NCBI RefSeq assembly: GCF_018129985.1
Contig: NZ_JAFCKT010000022.1
Location: 1-61,475, forward strand
Reading direction: 5' to 3'
From: Bradyrhizobium sp. SZCCT0148
GTDB taxonomy: Bacteria; Pseudomonadota; Alphaproteobacteria; Rhizobiales; Xanthobacteraceae
DNA length: 61,475 nucleotides
Positions 9,006 through 17,281 of this stretch are shown in pieces. The translations under genes were made by a program, and so were the position numbers. Within the stretch, counting starts at the first letter, position 1. Each line of letters begins with the position of its first letter. The notes below the pieces were generated by a model. It did not search any database. It saw only the letters and a program-made list of their open reading frames with translations, and was not told the DNA's origin.

Positions 9006-9090
9006 GAAACGTCCTTTCGTCTGGTTCCGTCGAATTTGCCCGACAAACTAAAGCGCCGCGGCAACAAGTGCAATTGCATCCTGATTTCGG

Positions 9091-9122
9091 TCATTCCGGG
9101 GCGCGCAACGGCGCGAGCCCGG
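9091..9122. repeat. Half extragenic repeat
   Basis: TCATTCCGGGGCGCGC followed by GCGCGAGCCCGG is one arm of the same palindromic family seen at 6580. It lies just after the riboflavin gene stop (9134) on the minus strand. Confidence 0.55.
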
Positions 9123-9133
9123 CAACGGTGGAG

Positions 9134-10210
9134 TCAGCTTTCGAGCTGCTCGTTGGCGACGATCTCGATGCCGAAGCCCGACAGGCCCTTGTAGTCGTGC
9201 ACCGAGGAGGTGAGATGGCGGATCGAGGTGACGCCGAGGTCGCGCAGGATCTGCGCGCCGACGCCGACCTCGCGCCACTGGCGGTTGCGGTCGGCTTCCG
9301 ACGCAGACTCGTCCGGCAGCGCCGCCACGGGAACGCCGGCCGCACCGTCGCGCAAATAGACCAGCACGCCACGGCCGGAGTTCTTGAAATGCTCGAGCAC
9401 GGCGGCCATGCGCTTGTGGCCGGTGAAGATGTCCTTGACGATGTTCGGCTTGTGAAAGCGCGTCAGCACGTTCTTGCCATCGCCGACGCCGTTGTAGACG
9501 AACGCGACGTGGGCGATGGAATCGAACGGCGAACGATAGGCATAGCCCTGCAAGGGTCCGATCGGGCTTTCGGTGACGAAGGTCGAGACCCGCTCGATCA
9601 GCTTCTCGCGCGCCTGGCGGTAGGCGATCATGTCCGCAATGGTGACGTGCTTGAGCTTGTGCTGGGCGGCGAAGCTGGCGACCTGCTCGCCCTTCATCAC
9701 GCTGCCGTCGTCGTTCATCAATTCGCTGATGACGCCGACCGGCGGCAGGCCGGAGAGCTTGCAGAGATCGACGGCGGCCTCGGTATGGCCCGAGCGCAGC
9801 AGCACGCCGCCGTCCTTGGCGATCAGCGGGAAGATGTGGCCGGGGCGTGCGAAATCATTGGCGCCGGCATTGGGATTGGACAGCGCGCGGCAACAGGAAG
9901 CGCGCTCCTCGGCCGAGATGCCGGTGCCGCCGTCGGGCTTGTAGTCGATCGACACCGTGAATGCCGTGGTATGGGCGGAATCGTTGTGGGCGACCATCGG
10001 ATCGAGCCGCAGCCGACGCGCGTCCTCGGAGGTCACGGGCGCACAGACGATACCGGAGGTGTGGCGGATGATGAACGCCATCTTCTCGGCGGTGCAGAGC
10101 GAGGCGGCGACGATGAGGTCTCCCTCGCCCTCACGGTCGTCGTCGTCGGTGACGACGACGAGCTCACCCCGGGCAAAGGCCTGCAAGACTTCCTGGACGC
10201 TATCGGGCAT
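9134..10210 (-). CDS. ribB: 3,4-dihydroxy-2-butanone 4-phosphate synthase with degenerate GTP cyclohydrolase II domain
   Basis: A 358-residue riboflavin-pathway enzyme. The N-terminal 200 residues are DHBP synthase, which converts ribulose 5-phosphate to the four-carbon riboflavin precursor. Visible motifs are DDDDREGEGDL with the acidic metal site, the RHTSGIVC loop and ARPGHIFPL...GHTEAAVDL, so this half looks active. The C-terminal 150 residues align with GTP cyclohydrolase II but lack the C-x2-GD-x-F-x-S-x-RCDC zinc/catalytic cluster. In its place is NIVKDIFTGHKRM, without cysteines. The second activity is therefore probably lost, as known for several proteobacterial RibBA-like proteins. 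No FMN-riboswitch sequence is recognisable upstream. Confidence 0.88.
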   Translation of the reverse strand: MPDSVQEVLQAFARGELVVVTDDDDREGEGDLIVAASLCTAEKMAFIIRHTSGIVCAPVTSEDARRLRLDPMVAHNDSAHTTAFTVSIDYKPDGGTGISAEERASCCRALSNPNAGANDFARPGHIFPLIAKDGGVLLRSGHTEAAVDLCKLSGLPPVGVISELMNDDGSVMKGEQVASFAAQHKLKHVTIADMIAYRQAREKLIERVSTFVTESPIGPLQGYAYRSPFDSIAHVAFVYNGVGDGKNVLTRFHKPNIVKDIFTGHKRMAAVLEHFKNSGRGVLVYLRDGAAGVPVAALPDESASEADRNRQWREVGVGAQILRDLGVTSIRHLTSSVHDYKGLSGFGIEIVANEQLES

Positions 10211-10355
10211 GTCCCAATCTCTATCGGTTACGAGCGGGAGGCTTAGCCGGACTTGGGCCGGGGCGCTAGTGTCCTGAACGCAACCGCATATGCCGCGGCA
10301 GGCCTGCCAAGATGGGACAGGCTTGCACCGAAGATACCAGCGATTCAGGCGCCCG

Positions 10356-12086
10356 TCAGGGCAGCACTTCGCGGCGCTCGCCGAGCCGCTGGTCGAGCTC
10401 GGCGCGCTTGTCGGCGAGCAGGCCGGCCTGCGCGGCCTCGATCACGGTAAACAGTTCATGAGCGTCGCTGAGCCGGGTCACGGTGACGTAGCTGGCGCCG
10501 GCCGCATAGAGCTCCTCCACGTCCGACAGCAGGTCGGCGGTGGCCACGATCATGGCGGTGGGGTTCAGGGTGCGGACGTGGCGGACCAGCTTCTCGTTGC
10601 TGGCGCCCTTCAGAAGCGAATCCGGCACGCTGAGGATGATCATCTCGGACTTGCCGACGCCGGCATGGAGCAGCGTATCCGCACTGCTGATGTCGCCATA
10701 GATCACGTGCAGGCCGCGCGACAGCAACGTCTGGTACACATTGGGGTTGAAGTCGATCACGGTGATCTGCTCCAAGAGCACCGGCGCCTGCCGTTCGATC
10801 TCGGCCAGCAGCGCGCTCGCCGCACGGAAAAAGCCGAGGATGACGATACGGCGGGCCTCGCCATGGTCGCCCTCGTGCCCCTCCTCCCCATGGCCGTTGC
10901 CATGGTCGAGATCGCGCAGGCCGATCCGCTTCAGGGGGCCGATCGCCCAGCGGGTAATCTCGTCGCTGCGGCTCATCGCGAAGGTCGAGAGCACCGCGAG
11001 CACCACGAAGGCGAAGGAAGCGGCATTTGCCGTCTGTGCTGCGATATGATGATCGTTGACGCCGGTCTGGATCACCACCAGCGAGAACTCGGAGATCTGC
11101 GCGAGGTTCAGCGCCGGCAGCAGGCTGGCGCGCAGGCCCTGCTTCATCAGATAGAGCGGCGTGAAGGTGGTGACGAGGCGGCTGACCACGGTGAAAGCCG
11201 CGATCATCAGCGCCAGTCCGATCACGGAGAGGCCGGGTACGGGAATGGTCATGCCGAGCGCGACGAAGAACAGCGTGATGAAGAAGTCCCGCAGCGTGGT
11301 GACCTTGGCGGTGACGTCGAGCGCATAGGGAAAGGTCGAGAGCGAGACGCCTGCGATCAGGGCACCCATCTCGCGCGACAGCGACAGCCGCTCGGCGGTC
11401 TCGGCGACGAGAAAGCACCAGGCCAGCGCGCCGAGCAGGATCAGTTCGGGCCGCCGAGCGATCTGGTGGAACACGCGCGGCAGCACGTAGCGGCTGACCA
11501 GCAGCGCGGCGGCAACCAGCACTGCGACGCGGCCGATTGAGAGCAGGATGACGCTGACTTCCAGATTGGCCAAGCTCGGCTGCACCGCCAGGAACAGGAT
11601 GGCGAAGATGTCCTGGAGCACCAGCACGCCGAGCGTGATGCGCCCCGGCAACGTGTCGAGCTCGCGCTTCTCGTACAGCACCTTGACGATGATCACCGTG
11701 CTCGACAGCGCGCAGGCGACGCAGAGATAGACCGCATCGAAGTGCCCGCCGCCGAGCGACAGGCCGATGCCGACGAAGAACAGGACCCCGAGCAGGCAGC
11801 CGCCGAGCAGCTGACCACCCGCCGCGAACAGGATCACCTTTCCCGCCCGCACAATCTTCTTCAGGTCGATCTCCAGCCCGATCATGAACAGCATGAAGAT
11901 CAGGCCAAGCTCCGAGATGACGCTGATCGATTCCTGCGAGTGGACCCAGCCGGCGCCGAATGGACCTATGCAGAAGCCGGCGATAAGATAGGCCAGGATC
12001 AACGGTTGCCGGGAGAAATGGGCGAGCAGGCCCAGCATCCAGGCAAACAGAATACAGAGAGTGATGTCGCGAATGAGCTCGTGCAT
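10356..12086 (-). CDS. CPA2-family cation:proton antiporter with TrkA-N domain
   Basis: A 576-residue inner-membrane antiporter that exchanges K+ or Na+ for H+, of the Kef/YbaL type. About twelve hydrophobic helices cover residues 5-390, including the LMLFMIGLEI and ALSSTVIIVKVL segments of the CPA2 core and VFQD-like LVLQDIFAI. A histidine-rich loop (HGNGHGEEGHEGDHGE) joins the membrane part to a cytosolic Rossmann-like TrkA-N domain (about 415-540) with the FNPN...YGD segment that usually binds NAD(H). The ATG at 12086 begins directly with the first helix. The His-rich hinge could sense metal or pH (inference). It is divergent from the DUF3124 gene. Confidence 0.88.
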   Translation of the reverse strand: MHELIRDITLCILFAWMLGLLAHFSRQPLILAYLIAGFCIGPFGAGWVHSQESISVISELGLIFMLFMIGLEIDLKKIVRAGKVILFAAGGQLLGGCLLGVLFFVGIGLSLGGGHFDAVYLCVACALSSTVIIVKVLYEKRELDTLPGRITLGVLVLQDIFAILFLAVQPSLANLEVSVILLSIGRVAVLVAAALLVSRYVLPRVFHQIARRPELILLGALAWCFLVAETAERLSLSREMGALIAGVSLSTFPYALDVTAKVTTLRDFFITLFFVALGMTIPVPGLSVIGLALMIAAFTVVSRLVTTFTPLYLMKQGLRASLLPALNLAQISEFSLVVIQTGVNDHHIAAQTANAASFAFVVLAVLSTFAMSRSDEITRWAIGPLKRIGLRDLDHGNGHGEEGHEGDHGEARRIVILGFFRAASALLAEIERQAPVLLEQITVIDFNPNVYQTLLSRGLHVIYGDISSADTLLHAGVGKSEMIILSVPDSLLKGASNEKLVRHVRTLNPTAMIVATADLLSDVEELYAAGASYVTVTRLSDAHELFTVIEAAQAGLLADKRAELDQRLGERREVLP

Positions 12087-12153
12087 GCCAAATTGGTCCG
12101 TTTTGCCGCACCCTAGGGCCGGGTTGCAGCGCGGCAAGCGAGCAATTCGTCAC

Positions 12154-12681
12154 ATGCAACAGGGGCTGTTCGCAGCAATGCTGCTATGCCCCCTCGCCTT
12201 TGCCGTGCCCGCCGCCGCACAATCCAAGGTCAATATTGAACAGAACTTTGCCGATTCCCTCACCGCGCTGCCGAAAGAGGGGCTCGCCGTTTCCGGTGGA
12301 TTCTACGTGCCTGCCTATTCCAGCGTCGCAATGAGCCAGGGCAAGCTGCGCGTCGACTTCTCGGTGACCTTGAGTGTTCACAACGCCTCCGAGACCCAGC
12401 CGCTGGTAATCAAACGCATCGCCTATTTCGACACCGCAGGCAAGCAGGTCGAGAGCTATCTAAAGGCGCCTGTGGCCTTGAGGCCGCTGGCCACCGTCTC
12501 GATCTTCATTCCGACCGATGACGTGCGCGGCGGGACCGGGGCCAATTTCCTCGTCGACTGGGCCGCGACAGGCGAGATCGCCGAGCCGGTGATCGAGGCC
12601 CTGATGGTTGGCGGCGTTGCCAATGCGCATTACGCTTTCATCAGCCAGGGCCGTCCGACCAGGGCGGCCATAAAGAATTGA
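12154..12681 (+). CDS. DUF3124 secreted protein
   Basis: A 175-residue exported protein of the DUF3124 family, function unknown. The start at 12154 gives a signal peptide (Gly-Leu-Phe-Ala-Ala-Met-Leu-Leu core) with a likely cleavage after Ala-Ala-Ala-Gln. The mature part has the family pattern: PAYSSVAMSQGK, a beta-rich core with LSVHNASETQPL, and the end motif SQGRPTR. The frame is open upstream but encodes only Arg/Pro-rich residues overlapping the antiporter start region. The domain looks like a beta-sandwich that could bind a periplasmic ligand (inference). It is divergent from the antiporter, and 88 bp separate it from the aminotransferase on the same strand. Confidence 0.75.
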   Translation: MQQGLFAAMLLCPLAFAVPAAAQSKVNIEQNFADSLTALPKEGLAVSGGFYVPAYSSVAMSQGKLRVDFSVTLSVHNASETQPLVIKRIAYFDTAGKQVESYLKAPVALRPLATVSIFIPTDDVRGGTGANFLVDWAATGEIAEPVIEALMVGGVANAHYAFISQGRPTRAAIKN

Positions 12682-12769
12682 GCCGTCCGACCCGGACGGT
12701 TGGCCAGGATTAAGGCTGCCCGGTGCAAACGCCGGCTGGCTCAACAAGAACAGAACGAGGAACGCTCCC

Positions 12770-14002
12770 ATGACGTCCAGCTTTGAGTTCGCGCCCCTGT
12801 TTCCCGCAGGGCTGCCGGCCCCTTCCGCGCGCTGGACCGGCCTTGCCAAATACAGTTTCGTCGGCGGCAACAATGATTCCGAGCAACTGCCGCTTGAGGG
12901 GCTGATCGAGGCGACCAATTCCGCCCTGCAAAAGGAAGGCCGATCGCTGGCGACTTACGGGCTGGCGCATGGGCCGCAGGGCTATCTGCCGCTGCGCGAA
13001 TTCCTGGTGACGAAACTCAAGCGCGATGCCGGCATCGCCTGCACTGTCGACGATCTCATGATCGTGTCCGGCTCGCTCCAGGCGCTCGACCTCGTCAACG
13101 CGACTCTGTTGACGCGCGGCGATACCGTGATCTTCGAGCAGGACAGCTATCAGGGTTCACTGACCCGCCTGGCGCGGCTCGGCGTCAACGTCGTGGGCGT
13201 TCCCCTCGACAAGCACGGCATGCGCATGGATGTGCTGGCCGCGACGCTGGCTGACCTGAAGAGCCGCGGCATCCGGCCGAAATACATCTACACCATTCCG
13301 ACGGTGCAAAATCCGACCGGCAGCATCATGCCGGAGAGTCGCCGCGCCGAGCTGGTACGGCTTGCGGCCGAATATGGCGTGCCGATCTTCGAGGACGATT
13401 GCTATGCAGACCTGGTCTGGTCGGGCGTGCGCCCGCCCGCGATCTACGCGATGAGCCCGGGTGGCGGCGTGATCCATATCGGCTCGTTCTCGAAGTCGAT
13501 CGCGCCGGCGCTGCGCGTCGGCTTCATCGTGGCGCCATGGGAGGTGATGTCGCGGATGCTGGCGCTGAAGACGGATGCCGGCTCCGGCGCGCTGGAGCAA
13601 ATGGTACTCGCCGCCTACTGCAAGCCGCATTTCGCAAGCCACGTGCCGGCGCTGACCAAGGCGCTACGCACCAAGCTCGACACGCTGATGGAGGCGCTGA
13701 ACGAACAGTTCGGGACCGCTGCCGAGTTCGAGGAGCCCAAGGGCGGCATCTTCCTGTGGGTGAAGCTGCCCGACCATGTCGACACGCTGAAACTGTACCA
13801 GGCCGCGCTTGCCGCCGGAGTCTCGATCAATCCGGGACCGGAATGGTCGACCGACAAGAAGCATTCCAGCTCACGTCTGCGGCTGTGCTTTGCGAGCCCG
13901 ACGCATCAGCAGATCCGCGAGGGCGTCGCCGTGCGGGCCGAGGTCTGCCGAAAGGAATTCGGGGTGCCCGCCCGTAGCGCCAATGTAGAGAAGCGGGCCT
14001 GA
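12770..14002 (+). CDS. PLP-dependent aminotransferase, class I/II (LysN/MocR-type)
   Basis: A 410-residue fold-type I aminotransferase. The PLP lysine is in Gly-Ser-Phe-Ser-Lys-Ser, at residue 242. IPTVQNPTG (the Asn-Pro-Thr-Gly substrate loop) and EDDCYADL (the PLP pyridine aspartate) are also present. The sequence is the stand-alone form of the domain found in MocR-like regulators and resembles 2-aminoadipate transaminases. There is no N-terminal GntR helix-turn-helix. A ribosome site GAGG lies 8 nt upstream. It converges with the dioxygenase gene, 8 bp away. Substrate specificity cannot be read from sequence. Confidence 0.87.
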   Translation: MTSSFEFAPLFPAGLPAPSARWTGLAKYSFVGGNNDSEQLPLEGLIEATNSALQKEGRSLATYGLAHGPQGYLPLREFLVTKLKRDAGIACTVDDLMIVSGSLQALDLVNATLLTRGDTVIFEQDSYQGSLTRLARLGVNVVGVPLDKHGMRMDVLAATLADLKSRGIRPKYIYTIPTVQNPTGSIMPESRRAELVRLAAEYGVPIFEDDCYADLVWSGVRPPAIYAMSPGGGVIHIGSFSKSIAPALRVGFIVAPWEVMSRMLALKTDAGSGALEQMVLAAYCKPHFASHVPALTKALRTKLDTLMEALNEQFGTAAEFEEPKGGIFLWVKLPDHVDTLKLYQAALAAGVSINPGPEWSTDKKHSSSRLRLCFASPTHQQIREGVAVRAEVCRKEFGVPARSANVEKRA

Positions 14003-14010
14003 GGCCGCCC

Positions 14011-14865
14011 TCACGCCTCGACGTGAAACTCCACGTTGACCTGGCCGCTCCCGGACGACGGAAAATAGTCGCAGAGCTGTTCGGCCGCGCCGCGATAATC
14101 GTACCAGCCCAGCGCTGCGAACAGCATGATGGTGTCGGCCATGCCGCCCTCGCCGTTGCACTTGGTGGCGTAGTCCGGGAGCATGTCGAGGAATTCGCGA
14201 TAGCGGCGGCTCTGCCACAGCTCGAGCACGCGCAGATCGACTTGGCGGTTGAACTCGCTGGCGACCGACGTCCAGGCCTCGGGGCCCAGCTTCTTGTTCG
14301 GCCACAGCCGATGCGAGAGCGAACCGCTGGCGAGGATCGCCACCCGTTCACCGGATTCGTCGATTGCGCGGCGGACCGCCTCGCCTAGAAGCCGGCTCTC
14401 CTCGAACGAGGTGAACAGCGGCGAGGCGACTGAAACCACCTTCGCGAAACCGTCCGGGTTCATGTAGTGCATCGGCACGATGGTGCCGTATTCGAGCCCG
14501 AGGCTGGCCACCTGATGGGCGATCACGTTCAGGCCGGCGTCCCCGGCCTTTGCAGCGATGGCTTTGGCCAGGCGCGTGTCACCCGGCAAATCGTAGCGAA
14601 GATCCTGGATCATCTGCGGCGCTTCGTGGCTCGTGAACGAGCCGCGATGCCGCGCATTGGCATTGATGTGGTAGCCGAAATTGGAGAGCCAGTGGGTGTC
14701 GAACACCACGAAGCAGGTGACGCCACGCTGTTTCGCCCGCCGGCCGAGTTCGCGCAAAGACCTGACCGCCGGCTCGCGGGCGTCGCGCAACGGGCTTCCG
14801 GGTTGCTCCGACAGCATCAACGATGGAACGTGGGTGACCTTGGCCGCGAGTACGAGCTGCCCCAT
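14011..14865 (-). CDS. HpaD-like class III extradiol ring-cleavage dioxygenase
   Basis: A 284-residue non-haem iron enzyme that should open a catecholic ring next to the diol. It is collinear with the E. coli-type 3,4-dihydroxyphenylacetate 2,3-dioxygenase (HpaD, about 283 residues). Shared features are the start Met-Gly-Xaa-Leu-Xaa-Leu-Ala-Ala-Lys, THVPS, VFDTHWLSN, a long LEYGTIVPMHYMN block, ILASGSLSHR and the end SSGSGQVN. I chose ATG 14865 with a GGGGTG ribosome site rather than a GTG three codons upstream. No other homoprotocatechuate pathway gene is nearby, so the true substrate may differ. A small HTH regulator gene lies immediately upstream on the same strand. Confidence 0.82.
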   Translation of the reverse strand: MGQLVLAAKVTHVPSLMLSEQPGSPLRDAREPAVRSLRELGRRAKQRGVTCFVVFDTHWLSNFGYHINANARHRGSFTSHEAPQMIQDLRYDLPGDTRLAKAIAAKAGDAGLNVIAHQVASLGLEYGTIVPMHYMNPDGFAKVVSVASPLFTSFEESRLLGEAVRRAIDESGERVAILASGSLSHRLWPNKKLGPEAWTSVASEFNRQVDLRVLELWQSRRYREFLDMLPDYATKCNGEGGMADTIMLFAALGWYDYRGAAEQLCDYFPSSGSGQVNVEFHVEA

Positions 14866-14883
14866 CGTGGTCACCCCGAAAGG

Positions 14884-15192
14884 TCAGGCCTGCGGCTGGC
14901 TGCCGTGGATCGCTGAGGCCAGCCGCAGCAGGAGGACGATCGAGACGTTGCCCTTGCCGGCCTCGATCTGGGCGATGTAGCGCTCGGAAATCCCGGAACG
15001 GCGGGCCAGCTCGCGGCGCGACAGGTCGCAGCGCATGCGCGAGGATCTCAAGCGATCGCCGAGTTCGGTCAGAAACGCGGTCTCGGAATAAGGCGGCACG
15101 GCACAGCTTCCCGGCAGCACTTCGCCCGCAAAATCCATGACTTGATTCAGCATTGCTCTATCCAGATCCAGGTTCGCCTTCGGGACCGCCAT
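14884..15192 (-). CDS. Short XRE-type regulator resembling the DNA-binding part of BoxR/BzdR
   Basis: A 102-residue DNA-binding protein. The helix-turn-helix spans about residues 39-96 (LGDRLRSSRMRCDLSRRELARRSGISERYIAQIEAGKGN, read in parts). The ISERYIAQIEAGKGNVSI element closely recalls BoxR/BzdR regulators of aromatic catabolism. Those have a shikimate-kinase-like effector domain after the HTH. Here the protein stops right after the HTH, so it must sense its signal otherwise or act as a constitutive binder. ATG 15192 follows GGGG; a TTG at 15231 is possible. It sits 18 bp upstream of the dioxygenase gene and likely forms an operon with it. Confidence 0.72.
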   Translation of the reverse strand: MAVPKANLDLDRAMLNQVMDFAGEVLPGSCAVPPYSETAFLTELGDRLRSSRMRCDLSRRELARRSGISERYIAQIEAGKGNVSIVLLLRLASAIHGSQPQA

Positions 15193-15316
15193 CCTACCCC
15201 GGAAACGACCGGCCTCATTGACGCGGATCAAATTCGCGAGCGATCGGCGGCGGCCATGGACGGCAGCGGGCGGGATGCTACACTTTGAAATTCTTCGAGG
15301 CGGGGTCTTTCAGGAC

Positions 15317-15769
15317 ATGACGCGTTGTTTAAGCCGCTCGATCGCGGCTGCGATGCTGTGGGCGGCGATCAGCTCCACGGCAAATGCCGGGACACTGACC
15401 GACACGGTGGAGGAATGGGGCCTGCTCGGCTCCTGGGCTGTCGACTGCGCGGCCCGGCCCGACCGCGACAAGGGCGCGCTCCTGACTTACGAAATCCGGA
15501 AAGACGGAAGGGTGATGTACCGGCGCGATTTCGGCGAGGCCAGGGACGAGAACGAAGTGGTGTCGGCCACCGTGAACGCGGAAGGCCTGCTCAATGTGAT
15601 GGTGTACTTCCCCTCGCTGCATCAGACGCGTGAGTTCGGGCTGCGGCTGTCCAGGGACGGAAGTCTCCGCGCGATCTACAATCGCAGCGAGCGCGGCGAG
15701 TACACGATCAGAGACGGCAAATACGTCGCGACGGGCGCACCGACGCCTGCACAGCGACGCTGCGACTAG
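15317..15769 (+). CDS. Secreted hypothetical protein
   Basis: A 150-residue exported protein with no function I recognise. The signal peptide (residues 1-24) ends at Ala-Asn-Ala. The mature part contains WGLLGSWAVDCA with one cysteine and a last-but-one cysteine at the C-terminus (RRCD), which could form a disulfide. It is otherwise a beta-rich pattern (TYEIRKDGRVMYRRDF, then LSRDGSLRAIYN) like the small secreted WAVDC-type proteins common in Bradyrhizobium. It is divergent from the short HTH regulator. Nothing suggests an enzyme. Confidence 0.65.
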   Translation: MTRCLSRSIAAAMLWAAISSTANAGTLTDTVEEWGLLGSWAVDCAARPDRDKGALLTYEIRKDGRVMYRRDFGEARDENEVVSATVNAEGLLNVMVYFPSLHQTREFGLRLSRDGSLRAIYNRSERGEYTIRDGKYVATGAPTPAQRRCD

Positions 15770-15809
15770 TCACCTGAACAGCCGTTCAGAATTCTCCTGC
15801 AGTTCCTCC

Positions 15810-15834
15810 GGAACGTTCGCATGAATGCGCGGTT
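15810..15834 (+). promoter_or_regulatory. EcfG-type promoter, GGAAC-N16-GGTT
   Basis: GGAAC at 15810-15814 and GGTT at 15831-15834 fit the alphaproteobacterial general-stress sigma factor pattern GGAAC-N16/17-cGTT. It lies 30 bp before the start of the histidine-rich secreted protein. Confidence 0.55.
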
Positions 15835-15864
15835 TAGATGTGCATTCTTTTGGAGGAGGACATC

Positions 15865-16098
15865 ATGAAGAAGATTGGTTTTGTAGTTGCGGCCTTGGGT
15901 GCGCTCGTGATCGCGGCGCCGACGCTGGCAAGCGCGGAGACCGTGGTGATCAAGCGTGGTGGCTACCACCATCATCACGCTCCGTACGGCGCTCGCGCCG
16001 AATTCCGCGGCCACCGCGACCACGGCTGGCATCGTGGCTGGCACAATCGCAACAAGGTCGTGGTGATCAAGCGCAGTCATCGTCACCACTGGGACTAA
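15865..16098 (+). CDS. Small histidine-rich secreted protein
   Basis: A 77-residue exported protein preceded by a very strong ribosome site (GGAGGAGGA). A signal peptide ends after Ala-Ser-Ala at about residue 23. The mature 54 residues are packed with histidine: a tetrahistidine run (YHHHHAPYG), GHRDHGWHRGWHN, and a final SHRHHWD. VVIKR occurs twice, flanking the block. The composition suggests binding of Zn, Ni or Cu in the periplasm, or pH buffering (inference). No enzyme motif is present. An EcfG-type promoter upstream and an intrinsic terminator downstream make it a single-gene stress unit. Confidence 0.8.
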   Translation: MKKIGFVVAALGALVIAAPTLASAETVVIKRGGYHHHHAPYGARAEFRGHRDHGWHRGWHNRNKVVVIKRSHRHHWD

Positions 16099-16114
16099 CG
16101 CAAAGCCCATTTGG

Positions 16115-16145
16115 AAATGGCCCCTCACGGGGCCATTTTCTTTGC
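16115..16145 (+). terminator. Rho-independent terminator
   Basis: AAATGGCCCC, TCAC loop, GGGGCCATTT, then TCTTT. The perfect 10-bp stem plus T-rich tail ends the histidine-rich gene transcript. Confidence 0.85.
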
Positions 16146-16195
16146 GCGGTCGCTTGGCTGAATCGACGATTCCTGCAATGTCCGTTTGAACGCAG

Positions 16196-17014
16196 CTAGT
16201 CCCAAGCCGGAGCAAACCCCGGATTGACGCAGCGCCTGTCCTTCGGCAGCGCGGCGATTTTTGCGCGATCGGTCTCGTCGAGCGTAATCTTGAGCGCGTC
16301 GAGATTGGACTGCTGGCTCTCCCGGCGCGAGGCCTTCGGAATCGCGGCGACGCCGTCCTGATCGAGCAGCCATTTCAGCGCAACTTGCGCAGCGGTCGCA
16401 TTGTGTCTCGCACCGATCTCGGTCAGGACGGGATCCGAGGCGATCCGCCCCTGCGCCAGCGGACAATAGGCGACCAGCGGGATCGACTTGGCCCTGAGAT
16501 AGGCGAGCACCTTCGATTGATCGAGCATCGCGTGATACTCGATCTGGTTGCAGGCGATCGGCGCCCTGATGTCCTCGACAGCGATCTTGAGCAGCGCGGT
16601 GGTGAAATTGGCAACGCCGATCGCCCGCGCGCGCCCCTCTTCCTTCAGCTTCATCAGGGTCTCGAACACCGCACCCCAGTTGGCGGTCTGCGACGGCCAA
16701 TGCACCAGGTAGAGATCGACATGATCGAGCCTGAGTTTGTTCAGGCTGGCATCGAAGGCGCGGCGGATCGCGTCCGGGCTGAGGTTCTCATGCCAGACCT
16801 TGGTCGTGACATGCAGTTCGCTGCGCGGCAGGCGAGCCGCGGCAAGGGCAGCGCCGATCGATTCTTCGTTGGCGTACATCTCTGCGGTGTCGATGTGGCG
16901 ATAGCCGACCGACAGCGCGCTCTCGACCGCGGCGCGGCAGGCATCGCCCTGCAGACGAAAGGTGCCGAGGCCGAGCTTGGGCATGCTGATGCCCTGTGTC
17001 TTCAGATTGTCCAT
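16196..17014 (-). CDS. Aldo/keto reductase
   Basis: A 272-residue NADPH-dependent carbonyl reductase of the 2,5-diketo-D-gluconate reductase type. The catalytic tetrad is visible in order: Asp and Tyr in HIDTAEMYANE, Lys in TTKVWHENL, and His in LVHWPSQ. The C-terminal NADPH site KASRRESQQSNLDAL is present. ATG 17014 follows AGGAG at seven bases. Members reduce a wide range of aldehydes and often serve detoxification, and the natural substrate cannot be inferred. The gene stands alone, converging with the histidine-rich gene. Confidence 0.88.
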   Translation of the reverse strand: MDNLKTQGISMPKLGLGTFRLQGDACRAAVESALSVGYRHIDTAEMYANEESIGAALAAARLPRSELHVTTKVWHENLSPDAIRRAFDASLNKLRLDHVDLYLVHWPSQTANWGAVFETLMKLKEEGRARAIGVANFTTALLKIAVEDIRAPIACNQIEYHAMLDQSKVLAYLRAKSIPLVAYCPLAQGRIASDPVLTEIGARHNATAAQVALKWLLDQDGVAAIPKASRRESQQSNLDALKITLDETDRAKIAALPKDRRCVNPGFAPAWD

Positions 17015-17179
17015 GAACAGCTCCTGACATATTGCATCCCGCCGGTCGCGCGGTGAAGCCGCGGGGAACAACTCTTTGGTGATGGAAAAGAGGTGGCGGG
17101 AACACTTGTTATAGCGGTTGAGCCATGGTGCGGCCAATCAAGATCGGGTTAGCGTTGTAACGCGTGACGCCTGGCCACC

Positions 17180-17259
17180 GTCATGGCCGGGCTTGTCCCG
17201 GCCATCCACGCCTGACCGCACGAAGAACGCGGATGCCCGGGACAAGCCCGGGCATGACG
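17180..17259. repeat. Extragenic palindromic repeat (TCATGGCCGGG type)
   Basis: GTCATGGCCGGGCTTGTCCCGG on the left and CCGGGACAAGCCCGGGCATGAC on the right are near-perfect inverted copies about 35 bp apart. It is the same family as 7647-7758. It lies after phoD's stop and before the aldo/keto reductase promoter. Confidence 0.75.
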
Positions 17260-17281
17260 ACTGGGGCGAAGGGCTGGCTTC

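Noticed and set aside
10211..10355. An FMN riboswitch upstream of ribB.
   Set aside because: None of the conserved riboswitch segments can be recognised in the 145 bp.
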